A stretch of 64,000 nucleotides of DNA from CAMDHY01 sp046156265 (GTDB lineage Bacteria; Pseudomonadota; Alphaproteobacteria; Rhizobiales; Segnochrobactraceae), in assembly GCF_046156265.1 (NCBI RefSeq), contig NZ_JAWDIR010000047.1, positions 62,001-126,000 of the forward strand, in the 5' to 3' direction. The notes beneath the pieces are model-generated. The model made no database searches and was not told the DNA's origin. It saw only the letters and a program-made list of their open reading frames with translations. Shown piece by piece: positions 9,052 to 17,285 of the stretch (within the stretch, counting starts at the first letter, position 1; each line of letters begins with the position of its first letter). Made by a program: the position numbers and the translations under genes.

Positions 9052-9295
9052 CTCGACGCCTCGAAAACGGCAGCCGTGCCGACCGGGCCGGCTGATTCGT
9101 TTTCGATCCTAGGCGAGCGCGCCCGCCGCTCCTATGGCATCGAAGCCACGGCCCGCCGCATTCTCGGCCTAGACTGGCATCGAGACGGGTCGCGCGACGT
9201 GGACGATGGCGCCGGCATTCGGCAAAGTGCGTTCGGGCGCGGGGGTCGAGATTCGGAATGACGGCCACGACGGCCGCGAGGACGAGGTTCTGACG

Positions 9296-10153
9296 ATGCG
9301 CTTTGGGTCGACACGGCGACGGGCTCTGTGGGGGAGCGCTGCACTTCGGCGGCTTGCCGCGGCGATGATGATGGGCGCGGGGCTCGCGGGCGCGACGCCG
9401 GCGATGGCCGCAATGCCGTGCGAGACCGGCGACTTCAACAAGTGGCTGGCCGATTTCGGCCGCGAGGCGACGAGCCTCGGCGTCGGTCCGCAGGCGGTGT
9501 CCGCCCTCAACGGCATCACCTATGACAAGAAGGTGATCGGCCTCGATCGCAATCAGAAGCACTTCAAGGTGAGCTTCGAGGAGTTCATCAAGAACCGCGT
9601 CTCCGGCGGCCGCATCACCAAGGGCCGGCAGATGCTGAAGAAGCATGCCCAGCTGCTTGCCCGCATCGAGAAGGACTTCGGTGTGCCGCCGCAGATCATC
9701 GTGGCGATCTGGGGCATGGAAACGGACTACGGCGTCGTGCTCGGCAAGATGCCGGCAATCCGCTCGCTGGCGACGCTTGCCTACGACTGCCGCCGCACCG
9801 ATTTCTTCCAGCAGCAGCTGTTCGATGCGCTGCGGGTGATCGATCGCGGCGACATCACGCCGGCGGAGATGCGCGGCGCCTGGGCGGGCGAGATCGGCCA
9901 GACGCAGTTCATGGCGACCTCCTACTATCGCTATGCCCTCGACTATGACGGCGACGGCCGGCGCGACCTCGTCAAGTCGGTGCCGGATGTGCTCGGCTCC
10001 ACCGCCAACTTCCTCAAGGGGCACGGCTGGATCCGCGGCGCCGGCTATCACCCCGACGAGCCGAACTACGCGGCGCTGCAGGGCTGGAACAAGGCGAACA
10101 TCTACTCGCGCGCCCTCGGCTACTTCGCCGACAAGCTGATCGAGGGAAGCTGA
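9296..10153 (+). CDS. lytic murein transglycosylase, MltB family
   Basis: The start is ATG 9296, where a signal peptide begins (MRFGSTRRR, then a hydrophobic run ending ATPAMAA). Upstream in-frame codons give no plausible leader. The 285-residue product has the MltB/GH103-type catalytic segment IWGMETDYG with the general acid/base Glu142. Further MltB landmarks are GEIGQTQFMATSYYRYALDYDGDG and LGSTANFLKGHGW. It cleaves peptidoglycan glycan strands with formation of 1,6-anhydro-muramic ends. No C-terminal peptidoglycan-binding domain is present. The promoter region is shared with the divergent L,D-transpeptidase gene. Confidence 0.9.
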   Translation: MRFGSTRRRALWGSAALRRLAAAMMMGAGLAGATPAMAAMPCETGDFNKWLADFGREATSLGVGPQAVSALNGITYDKKVIGLDRNQKHFKVSFEEFIKNRVSGGRITKGRQMLKKHAQLLARIEKDFGVPPQIIVAIWGMETDYGVVLGKMPAIRSLATLAYDCRRTDFFQQQLFDALRVIDRGDITPAEMRGAWAGEIGQTQFMATSYYRYALDYDGDGRRDLVKSVPDVLGSTANFLKGHGWIRGAGYHPDEPNYAALQGWNKANIYSRALGYFADKLIEGS

Positions 10154-10159
10154 GCGCGA

Positions 10160-10183
10160 CGCCGCCGGCTGGGGCCGGCGGCG
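10160..10183 (+). terminator. GC-rich stem-loop after the transglycosylase gene
   Basis: A perfect 10-bp stem (CGCCGCCGGC / GCCGGCGGCG) with a TGGG loop starts 7 bases after the stop codon. There is no U-tract. It may end or attenuate transcription before the DedA gene. Confidence 0.4.
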
Positions 10184-10227
10184 CTGACGCGGCGGCCGGT
10201 CGGCGGCGGCACTGAAGGGCGTCGATC

Positions 10228-10866
10228 TTGCTCGAACATCTGTTCTCGGACGTCGAGGCGTTCGTGCGGGCGGACGGTGCGGTCGCCGTCGCCCTCGTGC
10301 TGTTCTTCGAGTGCCTCGGCGCGCCACTGCCGGGCGAATCGATGCTGATCTTCTCCGGCTTCATGGCGGCGCGCGGCGAGATCTCGATGTGGGCGCTCTT
10401 GCCGGCCGCCTGGCTCGGCTCCACCGCCGGCGGCGCCGTCGGCTACCTGATCGGCCGGCTCGCCGGACGGACCGCGATCCTGCGGTGGGGCGCCCGCGTC
10501 GGCCTGACGCCCGAGCGCTGGGGCCGCGTCGAGGCGACGTTCTCGAAGTACGGCCCGGCGGCGGTGGTTTTCGCCCGCTTCTTCAACATCCTGCGGCAGC
10601 TGAACGGCGTCGTCGCCGGCGCCGCGGGCTTGCCGTGGTGGTCGTTCATGGCGGCGAACGCCGTCGGCGCGGCGATGTGGACGACCTTCTGGGCCGGCGG
10701 CACCTACCTGTTCGGAGGCGCCATCGCCGGCCACATCGGCAGCCTAGAGAAGGCCGGCGAGGCGATGCTGCACACCCCGGCCGCCTGGGTGGCGCTGGCG
10801 GTGCTGCTGGCGGCGACGGCCGCCGCCTTCGTGCTCTGGCGCCGCCGCGCGGCGGCCGGCGCCTGA
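10228..10866 (+). CDS. DedA-family membrane protein
   Basis: The 212-residue integral membrane protein has the DedA/VTT signature: the FFECLGAPLPGESMLIFSG re-entrant segment, the GYLIGRLAGR turn, and the RFFNILRQLNGVVAGAAG block. Family members act as undecaprenyl-phosphate or phospholipid transporters/flippases supporting envelope homeostasis. About five hydrophobic segments and a basic C-terminus (LWRRRAAAG) are visible. The start appears to be TTG 10228, preceded by GAAGGG; no ATG gives a full first helix. The product is intact. Confidence 0.88.
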   Translation: MLEHLFSDVEAFVRADGAVAVALVLFFECLGAPLPGESMLIFSGFMAARGEISMWALLPAAWLGSTAGGAVGYLIGRLAGRTAILRWGARVGLTPERWGRVEATFSKYGPAAVVFARFFNILRQLNGVVAGAAGLPWWSFMAANAVGAAMWTTFWAGGTYLFGGAIAGHIGSLEKAGEAMLHTPAAWVALAVLLAATAAAFVLWRRRAAAGA

Positions 10867-10879
10867 GGGCGGGGAAGCC

Positions 10880-12538
10880 TCACATGTTCGGGTAGTTCGG
10901 GCCTCCGGCACCTTCCGGCACCTGCCAGTCGATATTCTGGTTCGGATCCTTGATGTCGCACGTCTTGCAGTGCACGCAGTTCTGCGCGTTGATCACGAAG
11001 GTCGGCCCCGCCGGCCCCTCCACCCACTCATAGACGGCGGCCGGGCAGTAGCGGGCGGACGGCCCGCCATAGACGTCGTGTTCCGACGTCTTCTGCAGCG
11101 CCATGTCCTTCACCTTGAGGTGCACCGGCTGGTCCTCCTCGTGGTTGGTGTTCGACAGGAACACCGAGGACAGGCGGTCGAAGGTCAGCACGCCGTCGGG
11201 CTTGGCGTAAGCGATTTTCTTCGATTGTGCGGCCGGCTCGAGCGACGCGTAGTCCGGCTTGCCGTGGCCCATCGTGCCGAAGGGCGAGAAGCCGAACAGG
11301 CTCTGGCACCACATGTCGATGCCGCCGAGGGGCACGCCGATCCAGGTGCCGAGCTTCGACCACAGCGGCTTGACGTTGCGCACCGGCCAGAGGTCGCGGC
11401 CGATCTCCGAGCCGCGCCAGGACTTCTCGTAGGTCTCCAGCGTGTCGTGGGCGCGGCCCTCGCCGATCGCAGCCACCAGGTGCTCGGCGGCGAGCATGCC
11501 GGAGAGGATGGCGTTGTGGCTGCCCTTGATGCGCGGCACGTTGACGAAGCCGGCCGCGCAGCCGACGAGGCAACCGCCGGGGAAGGCGAGCTTCGGCACC
11601 GACTGGTAGCCGCCCTCGGTGATGGCACGGGCGCCGTAGGAGAGGCGCTTGCCGCCCTCGAAGACGTCGCGGATCGCCGGATGGGTCTTGAAGCGCTGGA
11701 ACTCGTCGAACGGCGACAGCCAGGGGTTCTTGTAGTTGAGGTGGACGACGTAGCCGACGACGATCTGGTTGTCCTCGAGGTGATAGAGGAACGAGCCGCC
11801 GCCGGTCTTGCTGTCGAGCGGCCAGCCGAAGGTGTGCTGCACGAGGCCTGGCCGGTGCTTCGCCGGATCGACGCGCCAGAGCTCCTTGAGGCCGATACCG
11901 TACTTGCCGGGCTCGCGGCCGTTCGAAAGGCCGTAGCGGGCGATGGCGCGCTTCGTCAGCGAGCCGCGGGCGCCCTCGGCGAGCACCGTGTACTTCGCCA
12001 TCAGCGCCATGCCGCGGGTGAAGGCGTCCTTCGGCTCGCCGTCGCGCGCAACGCCCATGTCGCCGGTGGCGACGCCGATCACCGTGCCGGCCTCGTCGGT
12101 GAGGAGCTCGGCGGCGGCGAAGCCCGGATAGATCTCGACGCCGAGCGCTTCCGCCTTGCCGGCGAGCCAGCGGCAGACGTTGCCGAGCGACACGACGTAG
12201 TTGCCGTGGTTGCCCATCAGCTTCGGCATCAGGAAGTTCGGCAGGCAGATCGAGCCGGCCGGGCCGAGCAGCAGGAAGCGGTCCTCGGTCACCGGCGTCT
12301 TGATCGGCGTGTCCTCGCTCCGCCACTCCGGCAGCAGCTTGTCGAGGCCGGACGGGTCGATGACGGCGCCCGACAGGATGTGGGCGCCAACCTCGGAGCC
12401 CTTCTCCAGCACGACGACGGAGAGGTCCGGCGAGAGCTGCTTCAGGCGGATGGCGGTGGCGAGGCCGGCCGGGCCGGCGCCGACGATGACGACGTCGACG
12501 TCCATGCTCTCGCGCTCGGGCAGCTCCGTCTCGTCCAT
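10880..12538 (-). CDS. electron-transfer flavoprotein-ubiquinone oxidoreductase
   Basis: The 552-residue protein has an N-terminal FAD dinucleotide fold (VIVGAGPAGLATAIRLKQ), the ETF-QO quinone-binding region, and a C-terminal 4Fe-4S domain with RYCPAAVYE and NCVHCKTCDIKDP cysteines. It moves electrons from reduced ETF, fed by acyl-CoA and related dehydrogenases, into the membrane quinone pool. The start is ATG 12538, supported by a GAGGAG ribosome site; the reading frame stays open upstream but without coding character. Two acyl-CoA dehydrogenases in this window (26.7-27.9 and 42.9-44.0 kb) would be expected clients. A perfect 19-bp palindrome lies 73-92 bases upstream. Confidence 0.95.
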   Translation of the reverse strand: MDETELPERESMDVDVVIVGAGPAGLATAIRLKQLSPDLSVVVLEKGSEVGAHILSGAVIDPSGLDKLLPEWRSEDTPIKTPVTEDRFLLLGPAGSICLPNFLMPKLMGNHGNYVVSLGNVCRWLAGKAEALGVEIYPGFAAAELLTDEAGTVIGVATGDMGVARDGEPKDAFTRGMALMAKYTVLAEGARGSLTKRAIARYGLSNGREPGKYGIGLKELWRVDPAKHRPGLVQHTFGWPLDSKTGGGSFLYHLEDNQIVVGYVVHLNYKNPWLSPFDEFQRFKTHPAIRDVFEGGKRLSYGARAITEGGYQSVPKLAFPGGCLVGCAAGFVNVPRIKGSHNAILSGMLAAEHLVAAIGEGRAHDTLETYEKSWRGSEIGRDLWPVRNVKPLWSKLGTWIGVPLGGIDMWCQSLFGFSPFGTMGHGKPDYASLEPAAQSKKIAYAKPDGVLTFDRLSSVFLSNTNHEEDQPVHLKVKDMALQKTSEHDVYGGPSARYCPAAVYEWVEGPAGPTFVINAQNCVHCKTCDIKDPNQNIDWQVPEGAGGPNYPNM

Positions 12539-12611
12539 GAACGTCTCCTCGCCCCGCCGACCTTCGACCGTTTCCAACGTCGTTCTAAGGGGATGAGGGG
12601 ATCGCTGCAAT

Positions 12612-12630
12612 CGAACGGCACTGCCGTTCG
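12612..12630. promoter_or_regulatory. perfect 9-1-9 palindrome upstream of the ETF-QO gene
   Basis: CGAACGGCA-C-TGCCGTTCG is an exact inverted repeat in the divergent region between the ETF-QO and uracil-DNA glycosylase genes. Its size and symmetry fit an operator for a dimeric regulator such as a TetR-family protein. There is no poly-T after it, which argues against a terminator. The cognate regulator is not in the window. Confidence 0.5.
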
Positions 12631-12759
12631 GGGTGACGATCCTGCGGTGCAGCGCCGCTCCCGGTGCTTCGATTGCGCCAAGGCCGACAGCGTGCGCCGC
12701 GGCGATCGGGCGGCTATGGTGCCGACGCGGCTGACACCGGCCGCCCCACCGGAAGCCCG

Positions 12760-13602
12760 ATGTCCGACCCGCGCGCCCTGATCGCCCTGCTCGAATGGTA
12801 TGACGCCGTCGGCGTCGACGCCGTCGTGCTCGAGCAGGCGATCGACCGGCTGGCCGCGCCGCCGCCCGCGCCCGTCGGCGAGGCGCCGCCACGGTGGCAG
12901 GACGGCGGGGAGGGGGGGCCGTCGCAGGGTCCGCCGGGACGGCTCGACAGAGCCGTGCAACCGGCGCCCGCCGTCACCGTGACGCTGCCGGACGAAGGGG
13001 CGATCGAGGCCGCGCGCGCCGACGCCGCGGCCGCCGAGAGCCTCGAAGCCTTGCGCGAGGTGATGCTGCGCTTCGAGGGCTGCAACCTCAAGAAGACCGC
13101 CACCCAGCTCGTCTTCGCCGATGGCAATCCGGCCGCCCGGATCATGCTGATCGGCGAGGCGCCGGGGCGGGAGGAGGATCTCGACGGCCGCCCCTTCGTC
13201 GGCCGTTCCGGCAAGCTGCTCGACCGCATGCTGGCGGCGATCGGCCTCGATCGGTCCAGTGTCTACATCGTCAACGTCGTACCGTGGCGGCCGCCGGGAA
13301 ACCGCACGCCGAGCGCCCAGGAGACGGAGATCTGCCGGCCCTTCCTCACCCGCCAGATCGAGCTCGTCGACCCGGCGGTGCTGGTCTCGCTCGGCGGGCC
13401 GGCGGCGAAGGCGCTGACCGGTACGTCCGACGGCATCCTGAAGCTGCGCGGCAAGTGGCTGAGCTACCGCGTCGGCGAGCGCGACGTGCCGTGCCTCGCC
13501 ACCCTGCATCCGGCCTATCTCCTGCGCCAGCCGCTGCAGAAGCGGCTCGCCTGGCGCGATTTCCTGAGTCTCCGGCGCAAGCTCGACGAGATCGGCTGCT
13601 GA
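12760..13602 (+). CDS. uracil-DNA glycosylase, type 4-like
   Basis: The 280-residue product has family-4 UDG motifs: GEAPGREED (residues 132-140) leading into PFVGRSG, NVVPWRPPGNRTP (172-184), and HPAYLLRQP (from 250). It removes uracil from DNA, starting base-excision repair of deaminated cytosine. Cysteines at 108, 192, 245 and 280 are visible. Only one Cys is present where some family-4 enzymes have a CxxC pair, so 4Fe-4S binding is uncertain. The first ~80 residues are a low-complexity Pro/Ala/Gly-rich extension. The start is ATG 12760 with GGAAG seven bases ahead. It is monocistronic as far as can be seen. Confidence 0.88.
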   Translation: MSDPRALIALLEWYDAVGVDAVVLEQAIDRLAAPPPAPVGEAPPRWQDGGEGGPSQGPPGRLDRAVQPAPAVTVTLPDEGAIEAARADAAAAESLEALREVMLRFEGCNLKKTATQLVFADGNPAARIMLIGEAPGREEDLDGRPFVGRSGKLLDRMLAAIGLDRSSVYIVNVVPWRPPGNRTPSAQETEICRPFLTRQIELVDPAVLVSLGGPAAKALTGTSDGILKLRGKWLSYRVGERDVPCLATLHPAYLLRQPLQKRLAWRDFLSLRRKLDEIGC

Positions 13603-13773
13603 GCAATCGGACAACCTGTCCGAGCGCTGAGATGCCGCGCGGCCGAGCGCCGCCTTTCATTTGTCTTGATCCTGTCGGCGCGCGATGAAACGATTGCGGC
13701 CCGAGTGAGGCGATCGCTCGGCGGCCGCCGCCGTGTCACCGGGGCGGCGGGGGAACGAACGGAGCCGCGTCGC

Positions 13774-15186
13774 ATGGACTTCGATCCCGTCATCCTGGCG
13801 CGCATCCAGTTCGCCTTCACCGTCTCGTTCCACATCATTTTTCCGTCCTTCACGATCGGCCTCGCGGCCTGGATCACGACGCTGGAAGGGATGTGGCTCT
13901 ATACGAAGAACGACCGCTACCACCTGCTCGCCCGCTTCTGGACGAAGGTGTTCGCGGTGTCGTTCGCGATGGGCGTCGTCTCCGGCATCGTGCTGTCCTA
14001 CCAGTTCGGCACCAACTGGAGCCGCTACTCCGAGGTCGTCGGCAACGTCGTCGGGCCGCTGATCGGCTACGAGGTGCTGACCGCCTTCTTCCTGGAGGCG
14101 ACCTTCCTCGGGCTGATGCTGTTCGGCTGGAACCGGGTGCCGCCGTGGCTGCACTTCGTCGCCTGCCTGGCGGTGGCGGTCGGCACGACGATGTCGGCCT
14201 TCTGGATCCTCTCGGCGAACAGCTGGATGCAGTTCCCCGCCGGCCACGAGGTCCGCGACGGCATCGCCTATCCGGTCGACTGGTTGCAGATCATCTTCAA
14301 CCCGACGTTCCCGACCCGCTTCGCCCATATGCTGACGGCGGCCTACATCACCACCGCCTTCGTGGTGTTCGCCACCGGAGCGCGCTGGTGGCTCGCCGGC
14401 AAGGCCGTCGACCAGGCCGAGACGGCCGTGCGCATGAGCCTCGGGCTGCTCATCGTGCTGGTGCCGCTGCAGGGCTTCTTCGGCGACGCGAGCGGCCTCA
14501 ACACGCTCGAGCACCAGCCGGTGAAGGTGGCGGCCATGGAGGCGCACTGGGGCGGCGAGGGCGAGGACTCCGGTCCGATGCCGTGGGTGCTGTTCGCCTG
14601 GCCGAACGAGGCCGAGGAGCGCAACGACTACCAGATCACCATTCCCTATGTCGGCAGCCTGATCCTCACCCACACCCTCGATGGCACCATCAAGGGCCTG
14701 AAGGCCTTTCCGGAGGACGAGCGGCCGCCCGTGGTGATCCCGTTCTTCGCCTTCCGCGTGATGATCGGCCTCTGGGGTGTGATGCTGCTCACCGTCGTCT
14801 ACGGTGCCGTCCAGTGGCGGCGCGGGCGCCTGTTCTCGGAGGGCCGCTACCTGCGCTTCGTCGCGATGACGTGGCCGATCGGCTTCGTGGCGGTGCTGGC
14901 GGGCTGGTTCACCACCGAGGTCGGCCGCCAGCCGTGGGTCGCCACCGGCATCCTGCGCACCGTCGACGCGATCTCGCCGGTCGTCGGCGGGGCGGTGTTC
15001 ACGACGCTCGTGCTGTTCGTCATCGTCTACGGCATCGTCTTCTCGGCCGGCATCTACTACATCAACCGGCTGCTCGCGAAGGGTCCACAGACCGCCCGCG
15101 GCCACGAGGACGAGGCCGCCACCGCGATGCGGCCGCTCTCGGCCGCCCATGATGCCGGCCGCAAGGCCATCCAGGCAGGGGAGTAG
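13774..15186 (+). CDS. cydA: cytochrome bd-type quinol oxidase subunit I, cyanide-insensitive type
   Basis: The 470-residue membrane protein has the subunit I hallmarks: HIIFPSFTIG with the haem b595 ligand region, RFAHMLTAAY with a haem b558 ligand, QPVKVAAMEAHW in the quinol loop, and GWFTTEVGRQPW late in the chain. The Q-loop is short, which places it with the CIO (CioA) branch rather than the long-loop E. coli type. It oxidises quinol and reduces oxygen to water at high affinity. ATG 13774 is preceded by GGAG. Subunit II follows after 5 bases. The 171-base upstream gap holds no clear FNR or other recognisable site. Confidence 0.95.
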   Translation: MDFDPVILARIQFAFTVSFHIIFPSFTIGLAAWITTLEGMWLYTKNDRYHLLARFWTKVFAVSFAMGVVSGIVLSYQFGTNWSRYSEVVGNVVGPLIGYEVLTAFFLEATFLGLMLFGWNRVPPWLHFVACLAVAVGTTMSAFWILSANSWMQFPAGHEVRDGIAYPVDWLQIIFNPTFPTRFAHMLTAAYITTAFVVFATGARWWLAGKAVDQAETAVRMSLGLLIVLVPLQGFFGDASGLNTLEHQPVKVAAMEAHWGGEGEDSGPMPWVLFAWPNEAEERNDYQITIPYVGSLILTHTLDGTIKGLKAFPEDERPPVVIPFFAFRVMIGLWGVMLLTVVYGAVQWRRGRLFSEGRYLRFVAMTWPIGFVAVLAGWFTTEVGRQPWVATGILRTVDAISPVVGGAVFTTLVLFVIVYGIVFSAGIYYINRLLAKGPQTARGHEDEAATAMRPLSAAHDAGRKAIQAGE

Positions 15187-15191
15187 GCGGC

Positions 15192-16220
15192 ATGGACGTC
15201 GATGGCAGCCTCTGGTTCGACTACTACCTGCCGCTGATCTGGGCGCTTTTGATCGGCACCGCGATCGTCCTCTACGTGGTGCTCGACGGCTTCGACCTCG
15301 GCGTCGGCATCCTGTTCCCGTGGACGCGCCACGAGGCCGACCGCGACCAGATGATGAACTCGGTCGCCCCCTTCTGGGACGGCAACGAGACGTGGCTGGT
15401 GCTCGGTGGCGGCGGACTGTGGGTCGCCTTCCCGAAGGCCTATGCGGTGATCATGCCGGCGGTCTACCTGCCGGTGATCTTCATGCTGCTCGCGCTCGTC
15501 TTCCGCGGCGTCGCCTTCGAGTTCCGCTTCGTCTCCAAGCCCAACCACCACTGGTGGGACATCGCTTTTGCCGCCGGCTCGACGGTCGCCGCGTTCTTCC
15601 AGGGCGTCATCCTGGGCGCCGTCGTCTACGGCGTGACGGTGGCGAACGGCCAGTTCGCCGGCGGTCCGTTCGACTGGCTGCACCCGTTCGCCTTGATGTG
15701 CGGGTTTGGCCTCGTCGCCGGCTACGGCCTGCTCGGCGCCGGCTGGCTGATGATGCGGATCGAGGGACCGCTCTACGGCAAGGCGCGCCAGTGGGCGGTG
15801 CCGCTGCTCGGTGCCCTCATCGTCTTCATCGTCGCCGTATCGATCTGGACGCCGCTCGCCATCCCCGGCATCGCCGACCGCTGGTTCACCACGCCGGAGA
15901 TCTACTGGCTCTGGCCGGTGCCGCTGCTGACAGCTCTGTTCGCCTGGACGGCCATCCGCGGCGTCGACGCCGGCCGCGGCCTGCAGACCTTCGCCTCCTC
16001 TGTTGCGCTGTTCCTCTTGTGCTTCGCGGGCCTCGCGATCTCGGTGTTCCCCTATCTGGTGCCGCCGACGATCACCATCTGGGAGGCCGCCGCCGCGCCC
16101 GAGAGCCAGCTCTTCCTGCTCCTCGGCGCCGCCCCGCTGGTGCCGATCATCCTGATGTACACGGGCTTCGTGTACTGGACCTTCCGCGGCAAGCTGAAGC
16201 CGGGCGAGGGATACCATTGA
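15192..16220 (+). CDS. cydB: cytochrome bd-type quinol oxidase subunit II
   Basis: The 342-residue, roughly eight-span protein begins with the subunit II segment YVVLDGFDLGVGILFPW and continues with FWDGNETWLVLGGGGLW and FRGVAFEFRF, all diagnostic of CydB/CioB. It pairs with subunit I upstream (5-base spacing, one operon). No small CydX-like ORF and no cydDC exporter genes follow. Instead the gene is followed by an intergenic inverted-repeat element. The C-terminus is complete (KLKPGEGYH). Confidence 0.95.
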   Translation: MDVDGSLWFDYYLPLIWALLIGTAIVLYVVLDGFDLGVGILFPWTRHEADRDQMMNSVAPFWDGNETWLVLGGGGLWVAFPKAYAVIMPAVYLPVIFMLLALVFRGVAFEFRFVSKPNHHWWDIAFAAGSTVAAFFQGVILGAVVYGVTVANGQFAGGPFDWLHPFALMCGFGLVAGYGLLGAGWLMMRIEGPLYGKARQWAVPLLGALIVFIVAVSIWTPLAIPGIADRWFTTPEIYWLWPVPLLTALFAWTAIRGVDAGRGLQTFASSVALFLLCFAGLAISVFPYLVPPTITIWEAAAAPESQLFLLLGAAPLVPIILMYTGFVYWTFRGKLKPGEGYH

Positions 16221-16243
16221 GGGGGGGCGGCGCTCTCTGCGCC

Positions 16244-16396
16244 GTCATCCCGGACGCGAAGCAACGCGGAGCGATCCGGGACCCAGCGGAAGACTGGTTG
16301 CGCGGAACGCGCGACACTTGAGCCGCGCCTCCGGCGCGGATTCGGACGCTGGGTCCCGGCTCGGCACTCGGCTGCGCCTCGCTTGGCCGGGATGAC
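16244..16396. repeat. interspersed inverted-repeat element (GTCATCCCGG type)
   Basis: The ends are inverted repeats: GTCATCCCGGACGCG with GGGACCCAGCG on the left, and CGCTGGGTCCCGG with GGCCGGGATGAC on the right, about 150 bases overall. This is the form of a common non-coding, dispersed element of alphaproteobacterial genomes. It occupies the convergent gap between cydB and the GST gene and could form a long hairpin. A related but distinct copy is at 54230-54345. Confidence 0.75.
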
Positions 16397-16425
16397 GCGG
16401 TCGGCGGAATCGGGCCCGACTCCGC

Positions 16426-17127
16426 TCAGCCGCCCGGTGCACCCACCGCCGCATGGATCGCCCGGCAGTGGCGCACCAGGCACTCGCGCTCCATGACGAA
16501 CCGCTTCAGCGGCGTCTCGATCGGCGAGAACAGGATGTTGGCGATGAAGCCGTAGAGCGCCGCGTCGACGCTCGTCGGCCGCGGCCCGAACACATATCCC
16601 CCCTCTGGCACGAGGTTCGCCAGTACGCGCAGGTCCGCGAGCCCCCGCGCGTAGGCCGCCTCCGGAGCGAAGCGGCCGATGCCCTGGAAGTGGTAGCGCT
16701 GGGCGTTGTAGGCGCGGGCCTTCTCCATCCCGTCCGCCGTCAGTTGCGGATGTTCGCCCATCATCAGGTCGCGGAAGGCCGGCCAGAACGCCTCGTCCTT
16801 CCAGCGCGAGTACGACATCACCCAGTAGAGGTCGTCGAGGGTGCGGGCGACCATCACGGCGGTGTCGCGCTGCGCCGGCGTCAGGGCCGCGTCGAGGTCG
16901 ACCTCATGCTGCCTCGCCACGTGGGCGATGATGGTGTCGCTGTCGCCGACCACCTCGCCGTCGTCGACGATGTAGGGGAGCTGACCGCGTGGCGCCTGCG
17001 ACGCATCGAAGATGTGCTCGTGCGCGAACGGCACGCCGGCGAGGCGAAGGTAGGCGAACACCTTCAGCCCGTAGCCGTTGTTGTCCGCCGCGCCGCAGAG
17101 CGGCGGATAGGAATAGAGCGTGATCAT
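16426..17127 (-). CDS. glutathione S-transferase family protein (metaxin/FAXC-like)
   Basis: The 233-residue protein starts at ATG 17127 (ribosome site GGGGGA) with a thioredoxin-like N-terminal domain: ITLYSYPPLCGAADNNGYGLK, then GQLPYIVDDGEVVGDSDTII, the cis-Pro and Ser/Asp glutathione-site region. An alpha-helical C-terminal domain follows. The motif order resembles the metaxin/failed-axon-connections branch of the GST fold, common in bacteria as unassigned GSTs. The activity is not known. The gene is divergent from the S49 peptidase gene, with about 160 bases between the starts. Confidence 0.8.
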   Translation of the reverse strand: MITLYSYPPLCGAADNNGYGLKVFAYLRLAGVPFAHEHIFDASQAPRGQLPYIVDDGEVVGDSDTIIAHVARQHEVDLDAALTPAQRDTAVMVARTLDDLYWVMSYSRWKDEAFWPAFRDLMMGEHPQLTADGMEKARAYNAQRYHFQGIGRFAPEAAYARGLADLRVLANLVPEGGYVFGPRPTSVDAALYGFIANILFSPIETPLKRFVMERECLVRHCRAIHAAVGAPGG

Positions 17128-17285
17128 CGAGTCCCCCGGCGGCGCGGCCGCGAGGGAACCTTGTGCCGCCGCCGGGCGCTGAGCAAGCGGCGCGGCGGCC
17201 GCGCGTCTTGTACCCGGGCCCCGCCGCTCCAATATCCCTGTGCCGGGTCGGGCCTGCACGCCCGCCCGCAACGACGGAGTTCTTC

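Noticed and set aside
10232..10247. GAACATCTGTTC resembling a LexA-type SOS box
   Set aside because: It lies inside the first codons of the DedA gene, the spacing does not match the alphaproteobacterial GTTC-N7-GTTC or GAAC-N7-GTTC form, and there is no SOS gene here.
13608..13622. CGGACA-ACC-TGTCCG small hairpin after the uracil-DNA glycosylase gene
   Set aside because: Only a 6-bp stem with no T-run; common by chance at this GC content.
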